Below are positions 34,830-43,941 of a stretch of 64,000 bases of DNA, one piece after another; positions within the stretch are counted from its first letter, which is position 1; every line of letters starts with the position of its first letter. The notes under the pieces are model-generated. The model was not told the DNA's origin and did not search any database. It worked only from the letters and a program-made list of their open reading frames with translations. The DNA comes from Microbacterium sp. CSI-V (lineage in GTDB: Bacteria; Actinomycetota; Actinomycetes; Actinomycetales; Microbacteriaceae), in the NCBI RefSeq assembly GCF_001984105.1, contig NZ_MTQM01000009.1, positions 372,001 through 436,000 of the forward strand. The letters run 5' to 3'. The translations under genes were made by a program, and so were the position numbers.

Positions 34830-36382
34830 CCTCGCAGCGCATCGTCGTCGTCGGAGGAGGGATCGCCGGCCTCGGCACCGCCGCACTCCTGGCCGATCAG
34901 GGACACGACGTCCACCTGTTCGAGGGACGCGAGCAGCTCGGTGGTCGCGCCGGGTCGTGGGAGAGCGACGGCTTCCGTTTCGACACCGGGCCCAGCTGGT
35001 ACCTCATGCCCGAGGTCTTCGACCACTTCTTCCGCCTGCTCGGTACGAGCGCCGCGGAACAGCTCGACCTGGTGCGCCTGGCCCCCGCGTACCGCGTGTA
35101 CGGTCCTCCCGGGAAGGGCGAGCCCATCGACGTGGTGTCCGGCCGGGATGCCGTCCGTGCGCTGTTCGAAGAGCACGAGCCCGGTTCCGGAGACAAGGTC
35201 GAGGCGTACCTCGACTCGGCGAAGGACGCGTACGAGCTGTCGACGTCGAAGTTCCTGTACGACACCTACTCCTCGACGCAGGGGCTGCGCGACCCCGCCC
35301 TCGTGAAGCGGCTCCCCACGCTCATCCCACTGCTCACGCAGACGCTGTGGAAGCGCGTGACGCGGGACTTCTCGAACCCGCGGCTGCAGCAGATCCTCGC
35401 CTATCCGTCGGTCTTCCTCGGCGGATCCCCGTTCGAGGTGCCCAGCCTGTACCACCTGATGAGCCACCTCGACCTCGGCGATGGCGTGCTCTACCCGCGC
35501 GGCGGTTTCACCGAGATCATCGCCGCGATCGAGCGGCTCGCGCGAGAGCGCGGCGTGCAGATCGAGACCGGCGTCCCCGTCGAGGCGATCATCACCGACG
35601 ACGGCATCGCCCGCGGCGTGCGGCTCGCGGACGGCCGGATCGTTCCGGCGGATGCCGTGGTCTCGGGCGCGGACCTGCATCACACCGAGACCCAGCTGCT
35701 GGAAGAGGGTGATCGGCAGTATCCGGAGAAGTGGTGGAAGGACCGCGTGCCGAGCCCCGGGGCGCTGCTGCTCCTGCTCGGCGTGAAGGGAGAGCTTCCG
35801 CAGCTCACCCACCACACGCTGCTCTTCACCGACGACTGGCACACCAACTTCGACGCGATCTTCGGCGAGCACAAGCGCATCCCCGACCCCGCGTCCATCT
35901 ACGTCTGCCGGCCGAGCGCCTCGGACGACTCCGTCGCTCCGGCGGGACACGAGAACCTCTTCGTCCTGGTACCCGTACCCGCTGATCCCGTCAGCGGCCG
36001 CGGCGGTGTCGCCGGTGCCGGCGATCCGCGCATCGAGGCCGCCGCGGACCGGGTGATCGCGCAGATCGGCGAGTGGACCGGCATCCCGGACTTCGCCGAG
36101 CGCATCGTCGTGCGGAAGACCATCGCACCCGAGGACTTCGCCCAGGACCTGCACGCGTGGCACGGCAATTCGCTCGGGCTCGCGCACACGCTGGGCCAGA
36201 GCGCGATCTTCCGTCCGAAGAACCGCTCGCGGAAGGTGTCGAACCTGTACTACGCGGGAACCTCGGTGCTTCCGGGCATCGGACTCCCCATGTGCCTGAT
36301 CTCGGCCGAGCTCGTGGTCAAGCGCATGGCGGGCGACCGCACCGCGGGACCCCTGAACGAGCCGGCTCGCGCGGCGGTCTGA
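34826..36382 (+). CDS. crtI: Phytoene desaturase
   Basis: A 518-residue FAD-dependent desaturase taking phytoene to lycopene. IVVVGGGIAGLGTAALLADQ is the dinucleotide fold, followed by GGRAGSW and FDTGPSWYLMPEVF. The C-terminal YYAGTSVLPGIGLPMCLISAELV is the conserved CrtI motif near the active site. Length is normal. It overlaps crtB by ATGA and is one base from the next gene. Confidence 0.95.
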   Translation: MTSQRIVVVGGGIAGLGTAALLADQGHDVHLFEGREQLGGRAGSWESDGFRFDTGPSWYLMPEVFDHFFRLLGTSAAEQLDLVRLAPAYRVYGPPGKGEPIDVVSGRDAVRALFEEHEPGSGDKVEAYLDSAKDAYELSTSKFLYDTYSSTQGLRDPALVKRLPTLIPLLTQTLWKRVTRDFSNPRLQQILAYPSVFLGGSPFEVPSLYHLMSHLDLGDGVLYPRGGFTEIIAAIERLARERGVQIETGVPVEAIITDDGIARGVRLADGRIVPADAVVSGADLHHTETQLLEEGDRQYPEKWWKDRVPSPGALLLLLGVKGELPQLTHHTLLFTDDWHTNFDAIFGEHKRIPDPASIYVCRPSASDDSVAPAGHENLFVLVPVPADPVSGRGGVAGAGDPRIEAAADRVIAQIGEWTGIPDFAERIVVRKTIAPEDFAQDLHAWHGNSLGLAHTLGQSAIFRPKNRSRKVSNLYYAGTSVLPGIGLPMCLISAELVVKRMAGDRTAGPLNEPARAAV

Positions 36383-36383
36383 G

Positions 36384-36743
36384 GTGCCCGGGATCTACCT
36401 GGGCGCGATCCTGTTCTCGCTGGCGGGCATGATCGCCCTCGATCTCCGATTCGGTCTCGCCCTGCGGACGGCGCCGCGTCGGACGCTTCTGGCGGTGGGG
36501 CTCGGAACGGTGTTCTTCCTCCTGTGGGACGCGGTCGGCATCCTGACCGGGGTCTTCGTGAAGGGCCACAGCCCGCTGTTCGTCGGCATCGATCTGGCCC
36601 CGCATCTGCCGCTCGAAGAGGTGTTCTTCCTCCTCTTCCTCAGCTACCTCGCGGTCGTGCTGTGGACGGTGTTCGAGCGGCGTCAGGCGAAGCGGGATGC
36701 CGGTTCCCCGGCGCGCGTCGAGGCGGAGGAGTCCGCGTCGTGA
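36384..36743 (+). CDS. crtYe: Carotenoid cyclase subunit, first half
   Basis: A 119-residue membrane protein starting at GTG. Three hydrophobic helices contain the lycopene cyclase domain motif LPLEEVFFLLFLSYLAVV. In C. glutamicum CrtYe and CrtYf together form an epsilon-type cyclase acting on a C50 precursor. The gene lies next to crtYf with GTGA overlap, so both halves are made together. Confidence 0.85.
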   Translation: MPGIYLGAILFSLAGMIALDLRFGLALRTAPRRTLLAVGLGTVFFLLWDAVGILTGVFVKGHSPLFVGIDLAPHLPLEEVFFLLFLSYLAVVLWTVFERRQAKRDAGSPARVEAEESAS

Positions 36744-37048
36744 CATATGCGCTGATCGTCGTCCCCTTCGTCGCCGTGACGGCCGTCGTGACCCTGCTGA
36801 GCGCGAGACGTCCCGGCTTCGCGCGGCGAATGCGCGCATCGGGCTGGACCGCGCTCGTGCTCGTCGCGTTGACCGCCGTCTTCGACAACGTCATGATCGC
36901 CGTCGGACTGTTCTCCTACCCGCCGGAGCACCTCAGCGGACTCAGAATCGGCCTGGCACCGCTGGAGGACTTCGCGTACCCCCTGTGCGCGGCGTTCCTC
37001 GTCCCCGCCCTCTTCACTCTCGCCCCAGCCCGGAGGGAAACCGCATGA
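36740..37048 (+). CDS. crtYf: Carotenoid cyclase subunit, second half
   Basis: A 102-residue membrane protein with three helices, starting at GTG 36740. VFDNVMIAVGLFSYPPEHLSG and LAPLEDFAYPLCAAFLVPAL carry the P-(L/I)-E-D motif of the heterodimeric lycopene cyclases. It partners with crtYe. Ring type (epsilon here by analogy with decaprenoxanthin, gamma in sarcinaxanthin makers) cannot be decided from motifs alone. Confidence 0.85.
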   Translation: MTYALIVVPFVAVTAVVTLLSARRPGFARRMRASGWTALVLVALTAVFDNVMIAVGLFSYPPEHLSGLRIGLAPLEDFAYPLCAAFLVPALFTLAPARRETA

Positions 37049-37935
37049 CCACCCCCGCCCTGACCCCGGGACGCGTGCTGAGGGAGCTGTTCGTCTCTTC
37101 GCGACCCGTGAGCTGGATCAACACCGCGTTCCCATTCGCGGCCGCCTACCTGCTCACCACCCGTCAGGTCGATGTCGTCCTCGTCGTCGGCATCCTGTTC
37201 TTCCTCGTCCCCTACAACCTCGCCATGTACGGGGTGAACGACGTCTTCGACTATGAATCCGACCTGCGCAACCCCCGCAAGGGCGGAACGCACGGCGCGG
37301 TGCTCGCCAAGCGCATGCACCCGATCACCCTGTGGGCATCGGCGCTGTCGTGCCTGCCGTTCGTCGTCTTCCTCGTCGTCGTCGGATCCCCGCTGTCGTG
37401 GCTCGTGCTCGCCCTGAGTCTGTTCTTCGTGGTGTTCTACTCCGCTCCCCCGCTGCGGCTGAAGGAGCGCCCCTTCGCCGACTCGGTGACCAGCAGCATC
37501 CACTTCTTCTCCCCCGCCGTGTACGGTCTCGTCCTCGCCGGTGCCACCTGGACGTGGCAGCTCGTGGCCGTGCTCGTCGCCTTCGCGTTGTGGGGAATCG
37601 CCTCGCACGCCTTCGGCGCCGTCCAGGACGTCGAAGCCGACCGCGCCGCCGACATCTCGTCGATCGCCACCGCCCGCGGCGCGCGGTGGACGGTGCGCTT
37701 CGCCCTGACGGCCTACGCCCTCGCCGGCCTCGTCATGCTGTTCACCGCGTGGCCCGGACCGCTCGCGGCGCTGCTCGTGATCCCGTACCTCGTCGTGTGC
37801 TGGCCGTACCGCAACGTCACGGATGCCACCTCCGACAGCGCCACCGCGGGGTGGAACCGATTCCTCTGGCTCAACCAGATCGCGGGCTTCGGCACGACGA
37901 TGCTGCTCATCTGGTGGTGGTTCCTCAGCGCTTGA
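37045..37935 (+). CDS. crtEb: Lycopene elongase (UbiA-type prenyltransferase)
   Basis: A 296-residue integral membrane prenyltransferase. NDVFDYESD (N65-D73) is the first aspartate-rich motif and AVQDVEADRAADISSIAT the second. Lycopene elongases add two C5 units to lycopene to give C50 flavuxanthin, which the cyclase pair closes. It ends the operon; a large hairpin follows 41 bp later. Confidence 0.92.
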   Translation: MTTPALTPGRVLRELFVSSRPVSWINTAFPFAAAYLLTTRQVDVVLVVGILFFLVPYNLAMYGVNDVFDYESDLRNPRKGGTHGAVLAKRMHPITLWASALSCLPFVVFLVVVGSPLSWLVLALSLFFVVFYSAPPLRLKERPFADSVTSSIHFFSPAVYGLVLAGATWTWQLVAVLVAFALWGIASHAFGAVQDVEADRAADISSIATARGARWTVRFALTAYALAGLVMLFTAWPGPLAALLVIPYLVVCWPYRNVTDATSDSATAGWNRFLWLNQIAGFGTTMLLIWWWFLSA

Positions 37936-37976
37936 GGCACCGCTGCGGACGGGTCTCTGCGCCGGCGGCATCCTGA

Positions 37977-38027
37977 GTGTCCAGGACACGCGGATGCCGA
38001 CCACCGCCATCCGCGTGTCCTGGACAC
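37977..38027. terminator. 20-bp perfect hairpin after the carotenoid operon
   Basis: Arms 37977-37996 and 38008-38027 are exact complements around an 11-base loop. Each arm contains a 13-base palindrome, GTGTCC-W-GGACAC. No T tract follows, so it may be a terminator or a repeated extragenic palindrome. Confidence 0.6.
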
Positions 38028-38064
38028 CGAAACGGGGGATGCCGCTCGGCCGGCGCGGGGTCAC

Positions 38065-38115
38065 GGGTGCGGCGCGACCGCGGGTGCGGCGCGACCGCGG
38101 GTGCGGCGCGACCGC
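38065..38115. repeat. Three perfect 17-bp tandem repeats
   Basis: GGGTGCGGCGCGACCGC occurs three times without gap between the hairpin and the UPF0182 terminator. It is non-coding. The rest of the 37936-38198 gap holds only this and the two hairpins. Confidence 0.85.
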
Positions 38116-38153
38116 GGCGGCGCCCGCGGGGAATGCCCGCACGGAATGCGGGG

Positions 38154-38183
38154 GAGGCCGGCTCCCCGAAGGGAACCGGCCTC
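38154..38183 (-). terminator. Terminator of the UPF0182 gene
   Basis: GAGGCCGG pairs with CCGGCCTC, then after one C-A mismatch TCCC pairs with GGGA around loop CGAA. It lies 15 bases past the UPF0182 stop. Confidence 0.7.
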
Positions 38184-38198
38184 TGTCGCGTGCGCGGG

Positions 38199-41135
38199 TC
38201 AGCCGCCGGGCGTCGGGGTCGGCGACGGCGTCGCCGTCCCACCCTGGGCCTGATTCTCGAGTTCGATCAGACGCTGCACGGCCGCGTTGAGACGGGCGTC
38301 CTGCGTGGCGAAGGCCGCGAGATCACCCGAGGTCAGCGCCTCCTGCTTCGCCTGGAGGGCCGCCTGAGCCTCGGCCAACGCCGCCGCGTAGTCACCGGCC
38401 GGTGCCGTCGGCGTGGTCGACGTTCCATCGCCGCCCGTGCCGGTCTGGTCGGTCGGGGTGACCGACTCGTCGCCCGTGGCCGCACCGGAATCACCGCCGA
38501 ACAGCGAGTCCAGCGCCTCGCTGAGGGTGTTCTCGAACGCGATCTTGTTACCGAACGCCACGAGCACGCGCCGCAGCTGCGGAAGCTGCGTGCCGCCGGA
38601 GGACTGGACGAAGACCGGCTGCACGTACAGCAGACCGCCGCCGACGGGGAGCGTGAGCAGGTTGCCGTTGAGCACCTGCGACTGGCCCTGCTTCAGGATG
38701 TTGATCTGCGACGACACGGTGGTATCCGAGTCGAAGGTGTTCTGCACCTGACCGGGGCCGGGCACCGGCGTCTCGGCATCGATCACGAGCATGCGCAATC
38801 GACCGTAGTCGCCGCGTTTCGCGCCCTTCTGATCACCGGCATCCGAGTCCACCGCCAGATACCCCGTCAGGACGTTGCGCGCCTGTCCCTGGGATGCCGG
38901 GATGAAGCTCGTGAACATCGAGTACGACGGAGCGTCCTGACCGGGCATCTTCATCGTCAGGTAGTACGGCGGCTGCAGCTCGTTGGCGTTCTGCGGGTCG
39001 TTCGGCGTCGTCCACCGGTTGTCCTGCTGGAAGAACGACCGCGCGTCATCGACGTGGTACACGCCCAGCATCGACCGCTGCACCTTCAGAAGGTCGGTCG
39101 GGTAGCGGACGTGGCTCATGAGGTCGGCCGACATCTCGCTCCACGGCTGGAGGCTCGTGGGGTAGATCTTCTGCCACGCCTGCAGGATCGGGTCCTCGTC
39201 GTCCCACGCGTACAGCGTGACCTTGCCGTCGTAGGCGTCGACGGTGGCCTTCACCGAGTTGCGGATGTAGTTGATGTTGTCGAGCGAGTACGTCGGCGAC
39301 GGGGTGTTCGAGTCGGCGATCGCCCGCGACAGCGAGACGCCCGAGGAGTACGGGTAGTTCGCGCTCGTGGTGTAGCCGTCGATGACCCACTTGACCCGCC
39401 CGTCGACCACCGTCGGGTACGGGTCGCTGTCGAGCGTCAGGTACGGCGCGACCTTCTGGACGCGCTCCTTCGGGTTGCGGTCGTAGAGGATCTGGGAGTC
39501 CTCGTTGACGTAGTCCGAGAACAGGATCTGCTCCGACTGGAACTTCAGCGCGTAGATCAGGCGGTTGAAGACGTTGCCGACACTCGGTCCCCCGTCGCCG
39601 CGGAAGGTCGTGCGGGTCTCCGTGCCGCCGTCGGCACCGAGGGGATAGTCGAGCTCGATGTCCTCGCCGCCCTCGGGGCCGCCGACGATCGAGTACGGCG
39701 GCGACTGCTCGCCGAAGTAGACGCGCGGCTCGTACTTGAGATCGGTGAGGAAGCCGGTGCCGGGGATGGCCTGCTCCAGGAACACCGGGTCGCCGTCATC
39801 CGTGCGCTCGTTGCCCGCGGCCGCGACCATGCCGTAGCCGTGCGTGTAGACGAGCGTGGTGTTCTGCCAGGACGCGGCGTCGCCGAGCTGACCGATGTTG
39901 AGCTCGCGCAGCGACACCACGGCATCCTGCGTCTGACCGTTGATCGTGTAGCGGTCGACGTCGAGCGGGTTGTTGAACTGGTAGTACGCGCGGTACTGCT
40001 GCAGCTGGCGGACGGTCGGACCGATGATCGCCGGGTCCATGATGCGCAGCTGAGCCGTGGACGAGGCGTCGTTGCGCAGCTGACCGGCCTCGGCGGTCGT
40101 GGCGGCGGCGAAGTTCTCCTTCTCGATGCCGTCGATGCCGTACGCGGCCTTCGTGCTGTCGATGTTGCGCTGGTAGTACTGGCTCTCGAGGGCGAGCTGG
40201 TTCGGGCGCACCTGGAAGGTCGTGACCGCCCACGGGATCGCCGCGCCGACGACGATGGCCGAGACCACGAGCAGCGCCGTCGCGATGAGGGGGTAGCGCC
40301 AGCGCCCGATGACCGCGGTCACGAAGAACGCGAGCGCGACGATGACGGCGGCGATCGCGAGGATCGTCTGACCGGGGATGACGGCGTTCACGCCCACGTA
40401 TCCCGGGCCGGTGATGCGGTCCTCTTGGTTGACCAGCGTCGTGTAGCGGTCGAGCCAGAGGCTCCCGCCCTGCAGGAGCAGGTACAGGCCGGCGAGGATC
40501 GCGAGCTGGATGCGTGCGGCCTTGGAGATGCGCAGCTCGCGCTGCCCCACCCGCACCGAGCCGTACAGGTACGACACCACGGCGGTGAGCAGGAGGCACA
40601 CGAGCACGACCGCCGAAGCGAAGCCGAGGACCGTGGTGTAGAACGGCAGCGCGAACAGGTAGAAGCCGGTGTCGAGACCGAACTGCGGGTCGGTGGTCGA
40701 GGTCGCGACGCCGTTGAACCACAGCCACGTGGTCTCCCACTGCGCGGAGGCGGCGAAGCCGGCGAAGAAGCCGAAGAAGATCGGGATCCCCCACATCGCG
40801 AGTCGACGCAGCGGCTCCACGACCTCCTGGTAACGGTCGAGCTGCGAGCTCAGCCGAGCGTAGACGGGGCGCAGTCGGTACGCGAGCTGGATGACGCCCC
40901 ACACCGGGATCGCCATCGCGAGGAAACCGATGACGAACATCACCGTCCGCGCGATCCACTGCGTCGTGAGCACCTCGGTGAAACCGAGCTGCGCGAACCA
41001 CAGCCAGTCGGAGTAGAGGTTCGCGAAGACGAAGAAAGCCACGACCAGGGCGGCGATGACCGCCAGCGAGATCGAGATGATCCGTCGTGAACGGTTCGGG
41101 GGCGTGGCCTGGTTCGGCGCTGAGGTCGTGGTCAC
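38199..41135 (-). CDS. UPF0182-family large membrane protein
   Basis: A 978-residue actinobacterial membrane protein of the UPF0182 family. About seven transmembrane helices lie in the first 320 residues (for example IISISLAVIAALVVAFFVFANLYSDW and VMFVIGFLAMAIPVWGVIQLAYRL). A large extracytoplasmic domain follows with TLVYTHGYGMVAAAGNE, EPRVYFGEQSPPYSIVG and QPPYYLTMKMPGQ. The tail is Thr/Gly/Pro-rich and then a short coiled coil-like helix (AEAQAALQAKQEALTSGDLAAF). Its function is not established. The start GTG at 41135 fits a leaderless transcript. Confidence 0.92.
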   Translation of the reverse strand: MTTTSAPNQATPPNRSRRIISISLAVIAALVVAFFVFANLYSDWLWFAQLGFTEVLTTQWIARTVMFVIGFLAMAIPVWGVIQLAYRLRPVYARLSSQLDRYQEVVEPLRRLAMWGIPIFFGFFAGFAASAQWETTWLWFNGVATSTTDPQFGLDTGFYLFALPFYTTVLGFASAVVLVCLLLTAVVSYLYGSVRVGQRELRISKAARIQLAILAGLYLLLQGGSLWLDRYTTLVNQEDRITGPGYVGVNAVIPGQTILAIAAVIVALAFFVTAVIGRWRYPLIATALLVVSAIVVGAAIPWAVTTFQVRPNQLALESQYYQRNIDSTKAAYGIDGIEKENFAAATTAEAGQLRNDASSTAQLRIMDPAIIGPTVRQLQQYRAYYQFNNPLDVDRYTINGQTQDAVVSLRELNIGQLGDAASWQNTTLVYTHGYGMVAAAGNERTDDGDPVFLEQAIPGTGFLTDLKYEPRVYFGEQSPPYSIVGGPEGGEDIELDYPLGADGGTETRTTFRGDGGPSVGNVFNRLIYALKFQSEQILFSDYVNEDSQILYDRNPKERVQKVAPYLTLDSDPYPTVVDGRVKWVIDGYTTSANYPYSSGVSLSRAIADSNTPSPTYSLDNINYIRNSVKATVDAYDGKVTLYAWDDEDPILQAWQKIYPTSLQPWSEMSADLMSHVRYPTDLLKVQRSMLGVYHVDDARSFFQQDNRWTTPNDPQNANELQPPYYLTMKMPGQDAPSYSMFTSFIPASQGQARNVLTGYLAVDSDAGDQKGAKRGDYGRLRMLVIDAETPVPGPGQVQNTFDSDTTVSSQINILKQGQSQVLNGNLLTLPVGGGLLYVQPVFVQSSGGTQLPQLRRVLVAFGNKIAFENTLSEALDSLFGGDSGAATGDESVTPTDQTGTGGDGTSTTPTAPAGDYAAALAEAQAALQAKQEALTSGDLAAFATQDARLNAAVQRLIELENQAQGGTATPSPTPTPGG

Positions 41136-41141
41136 CCGTCC

Positions 41142-41147
41142 ATCCTA
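41142..41147 (-). promoter_or_regulatory. -10 element of the UPF0182 gene (leaderless)
   Basis: TAGGAT on the minus strand lies 6 bases before GTG 41135. Confidence 0.5.
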
Positions 41148-41178
41148 GGCGGCCACTTCTGGGGGTATGCCGTGGATA

Positions 41179-42321
41179 CTACGATCCCGAGGCGGGTGTC
41201 CCGTCGCAGGTCGGAAGGGCGTCCAGATCGCCTCCGTCGCGGATCGCCTCGAGCGCGGTGAGGGAATCCTGCAGGGTGGAGACGGAGAACACGCGGATGC
41301 CGTCGGGCACGTGTCCCACCACCTCGTCGCAGTTGGACTGCGGCGCGAGGAACCACGTGGCACCGGCGTCGCGGGCCCCGTAGAGCTTCTGGCGGATGCC
41401 GCCGATGCCGCCCACGTTGCCGTCCGCATCGATGGTGCCCGTGCCGGCGATGTGCTGACCGCCGGTCAGGTCGCCCGTGGACATCTTGTCGATGATGCCC
41501 AGGGCGAACATCATGCCGGCACTCGGTCCGCCGACGTTGTTGATCTGGATCTTCACGTCGACCGGGAGGTCGAAGGTGAGGGTCAGTCCGACCCCGAGGA
41601 GCCACTGCTGCTGCTGGCCGTCGACATCGGTCAGGCGCGGGGTGACGGACACCGAGCTCTGCGCGCCTCCGCGGTCGATGCCGAGAGTCACCGGTGCCCC
41701 ACCGCCGGCCTGCACGGCCGACCGGATGTCGGTCACGCTCGCGACGGGCTGGCCGTTGAGCGAGGTGATGACGTCGCCGAGCTCGAGCACCCCCGCCGAC
41801 GCGCCCGAATCGTCGATGGTCCCCACGACCACGTCCTGCGGAACGGTGTAGCCGAGCTGGCGGAGAGCGGCGGCGGAGGCCTCGAGCTGCGAATCGCTCA
41901 TCAGAGCGGCGTTCTCGGTGTTGCGCTGCTCGGTCGACTGTCCGGACGGGAAGATGCGATCGAGCGGAACCACCGCGCGGGACGGGTCGAACCACGCCTG
42001 CGCGAGTTCGATCCAGCTGGGGGTGCGCTCGCGATTGCCGTTGATCTGGACGGTCAGCAGGTCGAGTCGGCCCTCCGACGGCGTGTCCTTCTCGTCGGGC
42101 ACGGTGATGAGCGGCACCTCGTTGCCGTCGGCGTCGGTCGACGTGCCCAGGGTGTTCAGGACGGGCCCCGGCTGCTGGATGACGTACGGCGACGGCAGGA
42201 ACGACAGGACGAGCAGCACGAGCACCGACACGGTGAGGGACCACACGCCGACGACGGTCGATCGACTCCGCTGTCGCCGAGGGACGGGCACGACGGAGAC
42301 GTTCTCGTCGAACAGGGTCAC
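41179..42321 (-). CDS. PDZ-domain Lon-like (S16) membrane protease
   Basis: A 380-residue protein with one N-terminal transmembrane helix (about 25-43, VWSLTVSVLVLLVLSFLP), a PDZ domain (about 160-230, LELGDVITSLNGQPVASVTDI) and a C-terminal S16 Lon-type proteolytic domain. The Ser-Lys dyad is S267 in GGPSAGMMFAL and K312 in GIRQKLYGA, 45 residues apart, close to the Lon spacing. Homologues (YlbL-like) act outside the membrane, often in cell-division control. It lies upstream of UPF0182, 43 bp away, on the same strand, a pairing common in Actinobacteria. GTG start. Confidence 0.9.
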   Translation of the reverse strand: MTLFDENVSVVPVPRRQRSRSTVVGVWSLTVSVLVLLVLSFLPSPYVIQQPGPVLNTLGTSTDADGNEVPLITVPDEKDTPSEGRLDLLTVQINGNRERTPSWIELAQAWFDPSRAVVPLDRIFPSGQSTEQRNTENAALMSDSQLEASAAALRQLGYTVPQDVVVGTIDDSGASAGVLELGDVITSLNGQPVASVTDIRSAVQAGGGAPVTLGIDRGGAQSSVSVTPRLTDVDGQQQQWLLGVGLTLTFDLPVDVKIQINNVGGPSAGMMFALGIIDKMSTGDLTGGQHIAGTGTIDADGNVGGIGGIRQKLYGARDAGATWFLAPQSNCDEVVGHVPDGIRVFSVSTLQDSLTALEAIRDGGDLDALPTCDGTPASGS

Positions 42322-42446
42322 GGGTCCTACCTTTGCCGGGTCGTTCGCGCGCGGCGTAAGCGGCGAGGGGCCGAGCCGAGAGAAGCGAGGAATCGTGCGA
42401 CTAGCGTAGATGCCGTTCCCCTTGACCCGGCTGAAAGGCGGCTGAA

Positions 42447-43859
42447 GTGGCAGACGACGACCGGAACCCCGAGGAGGAGTTCCAGGAGCTCATGCGGCGC
42501 CTGATGTCGGGCGACACCTCCGGCTTGGATGCGGCGGAGCTCTCGCGTCTGTCCGGGATGCAGATCGACCCGGCGATGATGCAGGCGGTCATGAACCAGC
42601 TGCAGGGCGCCTTTGCCAACCCGCAGGACGGCATCGACTGGAGTCTGGCCGAGCGCCAGGCGCTGCACATCGCGAACCAGGACGGACTGGGTGTCTCCGC
42701 CGGAGAGCGCACCGACCTCGATCAGGCCTTCTCGCTCGCCGCCCTGTGGCTCGGCGAGGCGACCACCATCAGCGACCTTCCGCGCCCGCCGAAGGCGGTC
42801 ACCCGCGGCGCGTGGGTCAGCGCCACTCTCCCGGTGTGGCAGGAATTGGCCGAACCGGTGGCCACGAGCATCGCGGACGCGCTCACCGACGCACTCGGGC
42901 AGCAGGCCCCCGACGACATGCAGGATCTGATCGCGGGAGCCGGGCGGCTCATGCGGACCGTCGGCGGCTCGCTCTTCGCGACCCAGCTCGGCCACGTCGT
43001 CGGACGCCTGTCGACGGAGGTCGTGGGCGGCGGTGACGTCGGCATCCCCGTGATGCCCGACGGCGACGCGGCGATCCTTCCGCAGAACTTCGCGGACTTC
43101 GGGCGCGATCTCGAGATCCCCGACGACCAGCTGGCGCTGTACCTCGCGACGCGCGAGCTCGCGCACGCCCGCCTGTTCCGGCACGCCCGGTGGCTCCGCC
43201 TGCACGTCATCTCGCAGGTGCGGGAGTTCGCCCACGGCATCCGCGTCGACACCGACGCACTGGAAGAGCTCGCGTCGCGCTTCGACCCGTCGCAGCCCGA
43301 CGAGCTGCGCAGCGCACTCGAGAGCGGCGCCCTCCTGCCGCAGCGGTCGGAGGAGCAGACCGCCGCGCTCACGCGTCTCGAGAACCTCCTGGCCACGATC
43401 GAAGGCTGGGTCGACGTCGTCACCGACGACGCCACGTCGCGTCTCCCCTCCGCCGCCCGCATCGCCGAGGCCGTGCGCCGTCGCCGCGCGGTCGGCGGTC
43501 CCGCCGAGCAGGCCCTGGGTTCGCTCGTCGGGCTCGAGCTGCGCCCCCGTCGCATGCGCGAGGCCGCGGCGATGTGGCGCGCGGTGACCGACGCCGTCGG
43601 CGTCGCCGGGCGCGACGCACTGTGGGACTACCCCGACCTCATGCCGACGGCGGAGGACATCGACGACCCCGCGGGTCTCGTGGCGCGGCTGACGGCCGCG
43701 TCCCGCGGCGAGACGGCCCCCTCGGATGCCATGGACGACGCGCTCGCGCAGCTCATCGCCGAAGAGACGGCGGCCTCGTCCGGCACCGGCGACGAGGGCG
43801 ACCCGGCCGCCGACGACGACGGCGAGGAACCGACACCCGGCGACCAGCGCCCGGTCTGA
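42447..43859 (+). CDS. DUF2342 (zincin-like) protein
   Basis: A 470-residue actinobacterial protein of the DUF2342 type, often annotated as zinc-dependent metalloprotease. Its central helix reads ATRELAHARLFRHARWL, so it has xREAH-like text instead of a strict HExxH; peptidase activity is therefore uncertain. EELMRRLMSG near the N-terminus and the acidic disordered C-terminus (about 430-470) flank the fold. It starts at GTG and is divergent from the Lon-like protease gene across 125 bp. Confidence 0.85.
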   Translation: MADDDRNPEEEFQELMRRLMSGDTSGLDAAELSRLSGMQIDPAMMQAVMNQLQGAFANPQDGIDWSLAERQALHIANQDGLGVSAGERTDLDQAFSLAALWLGEATTISDLPRPPKAVTRGAWVSATLPVWQELAEPVATSIADALTDALGQQAPDDMQDLIAGAGRLMRTVGGSLFATQLGHVVGRLSTEVVGGGDVGIPVMPDGDAAILPQNFADFGRDLEIPDDQLALYLATRELAHARLFRHARWLRLHVISQVREFAHGIRVDTDALEELASRFDPSQPDELRSALESGALLPQRSEEQTAALTRLENLLATIEGWVDVVTDDATSRLPSAARIAEAVRRRRAVGGPAEQALGSLVGLELRPRRMREAAAMWRAVTDAVGVAGRDALWDYPDLMPTAEDIDDPAGLVARLTAASRGETAPSDAMDDALAQLIAEETAASSGTGDEGDPAADDDGEEPTPGDQRPV

Positions 43860-43941
43860 GGCCTCCTCCCCAGGACCCCTGCGACGCCGGGGCCCTGGGG
43901 ACAACGCCGCCGGTGTGCCGCACCCGCGCCATCATCGGGGC

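Noticed and set aside
38065..38115. CRISPR or attachment site
   Set aside because: Only three 17-bp units with no spacers, no cas or integrase gene.
37977..41090. A 1037-codon open frame on the + strand, opposite the UPF0182 gene
   Set aside because: High GC keeps antisense frames open. Its composition (Arg, Val, Asp, Glu, His) is a mirror of the UPF0182 codons, and the latter has clear family motifs and membrane helices.
42447..43859. Classical HExxH metalloprotease
   Set aside because: The central helix reads RELAH, so a strict HExxH is absent and peptidase activity is left open.
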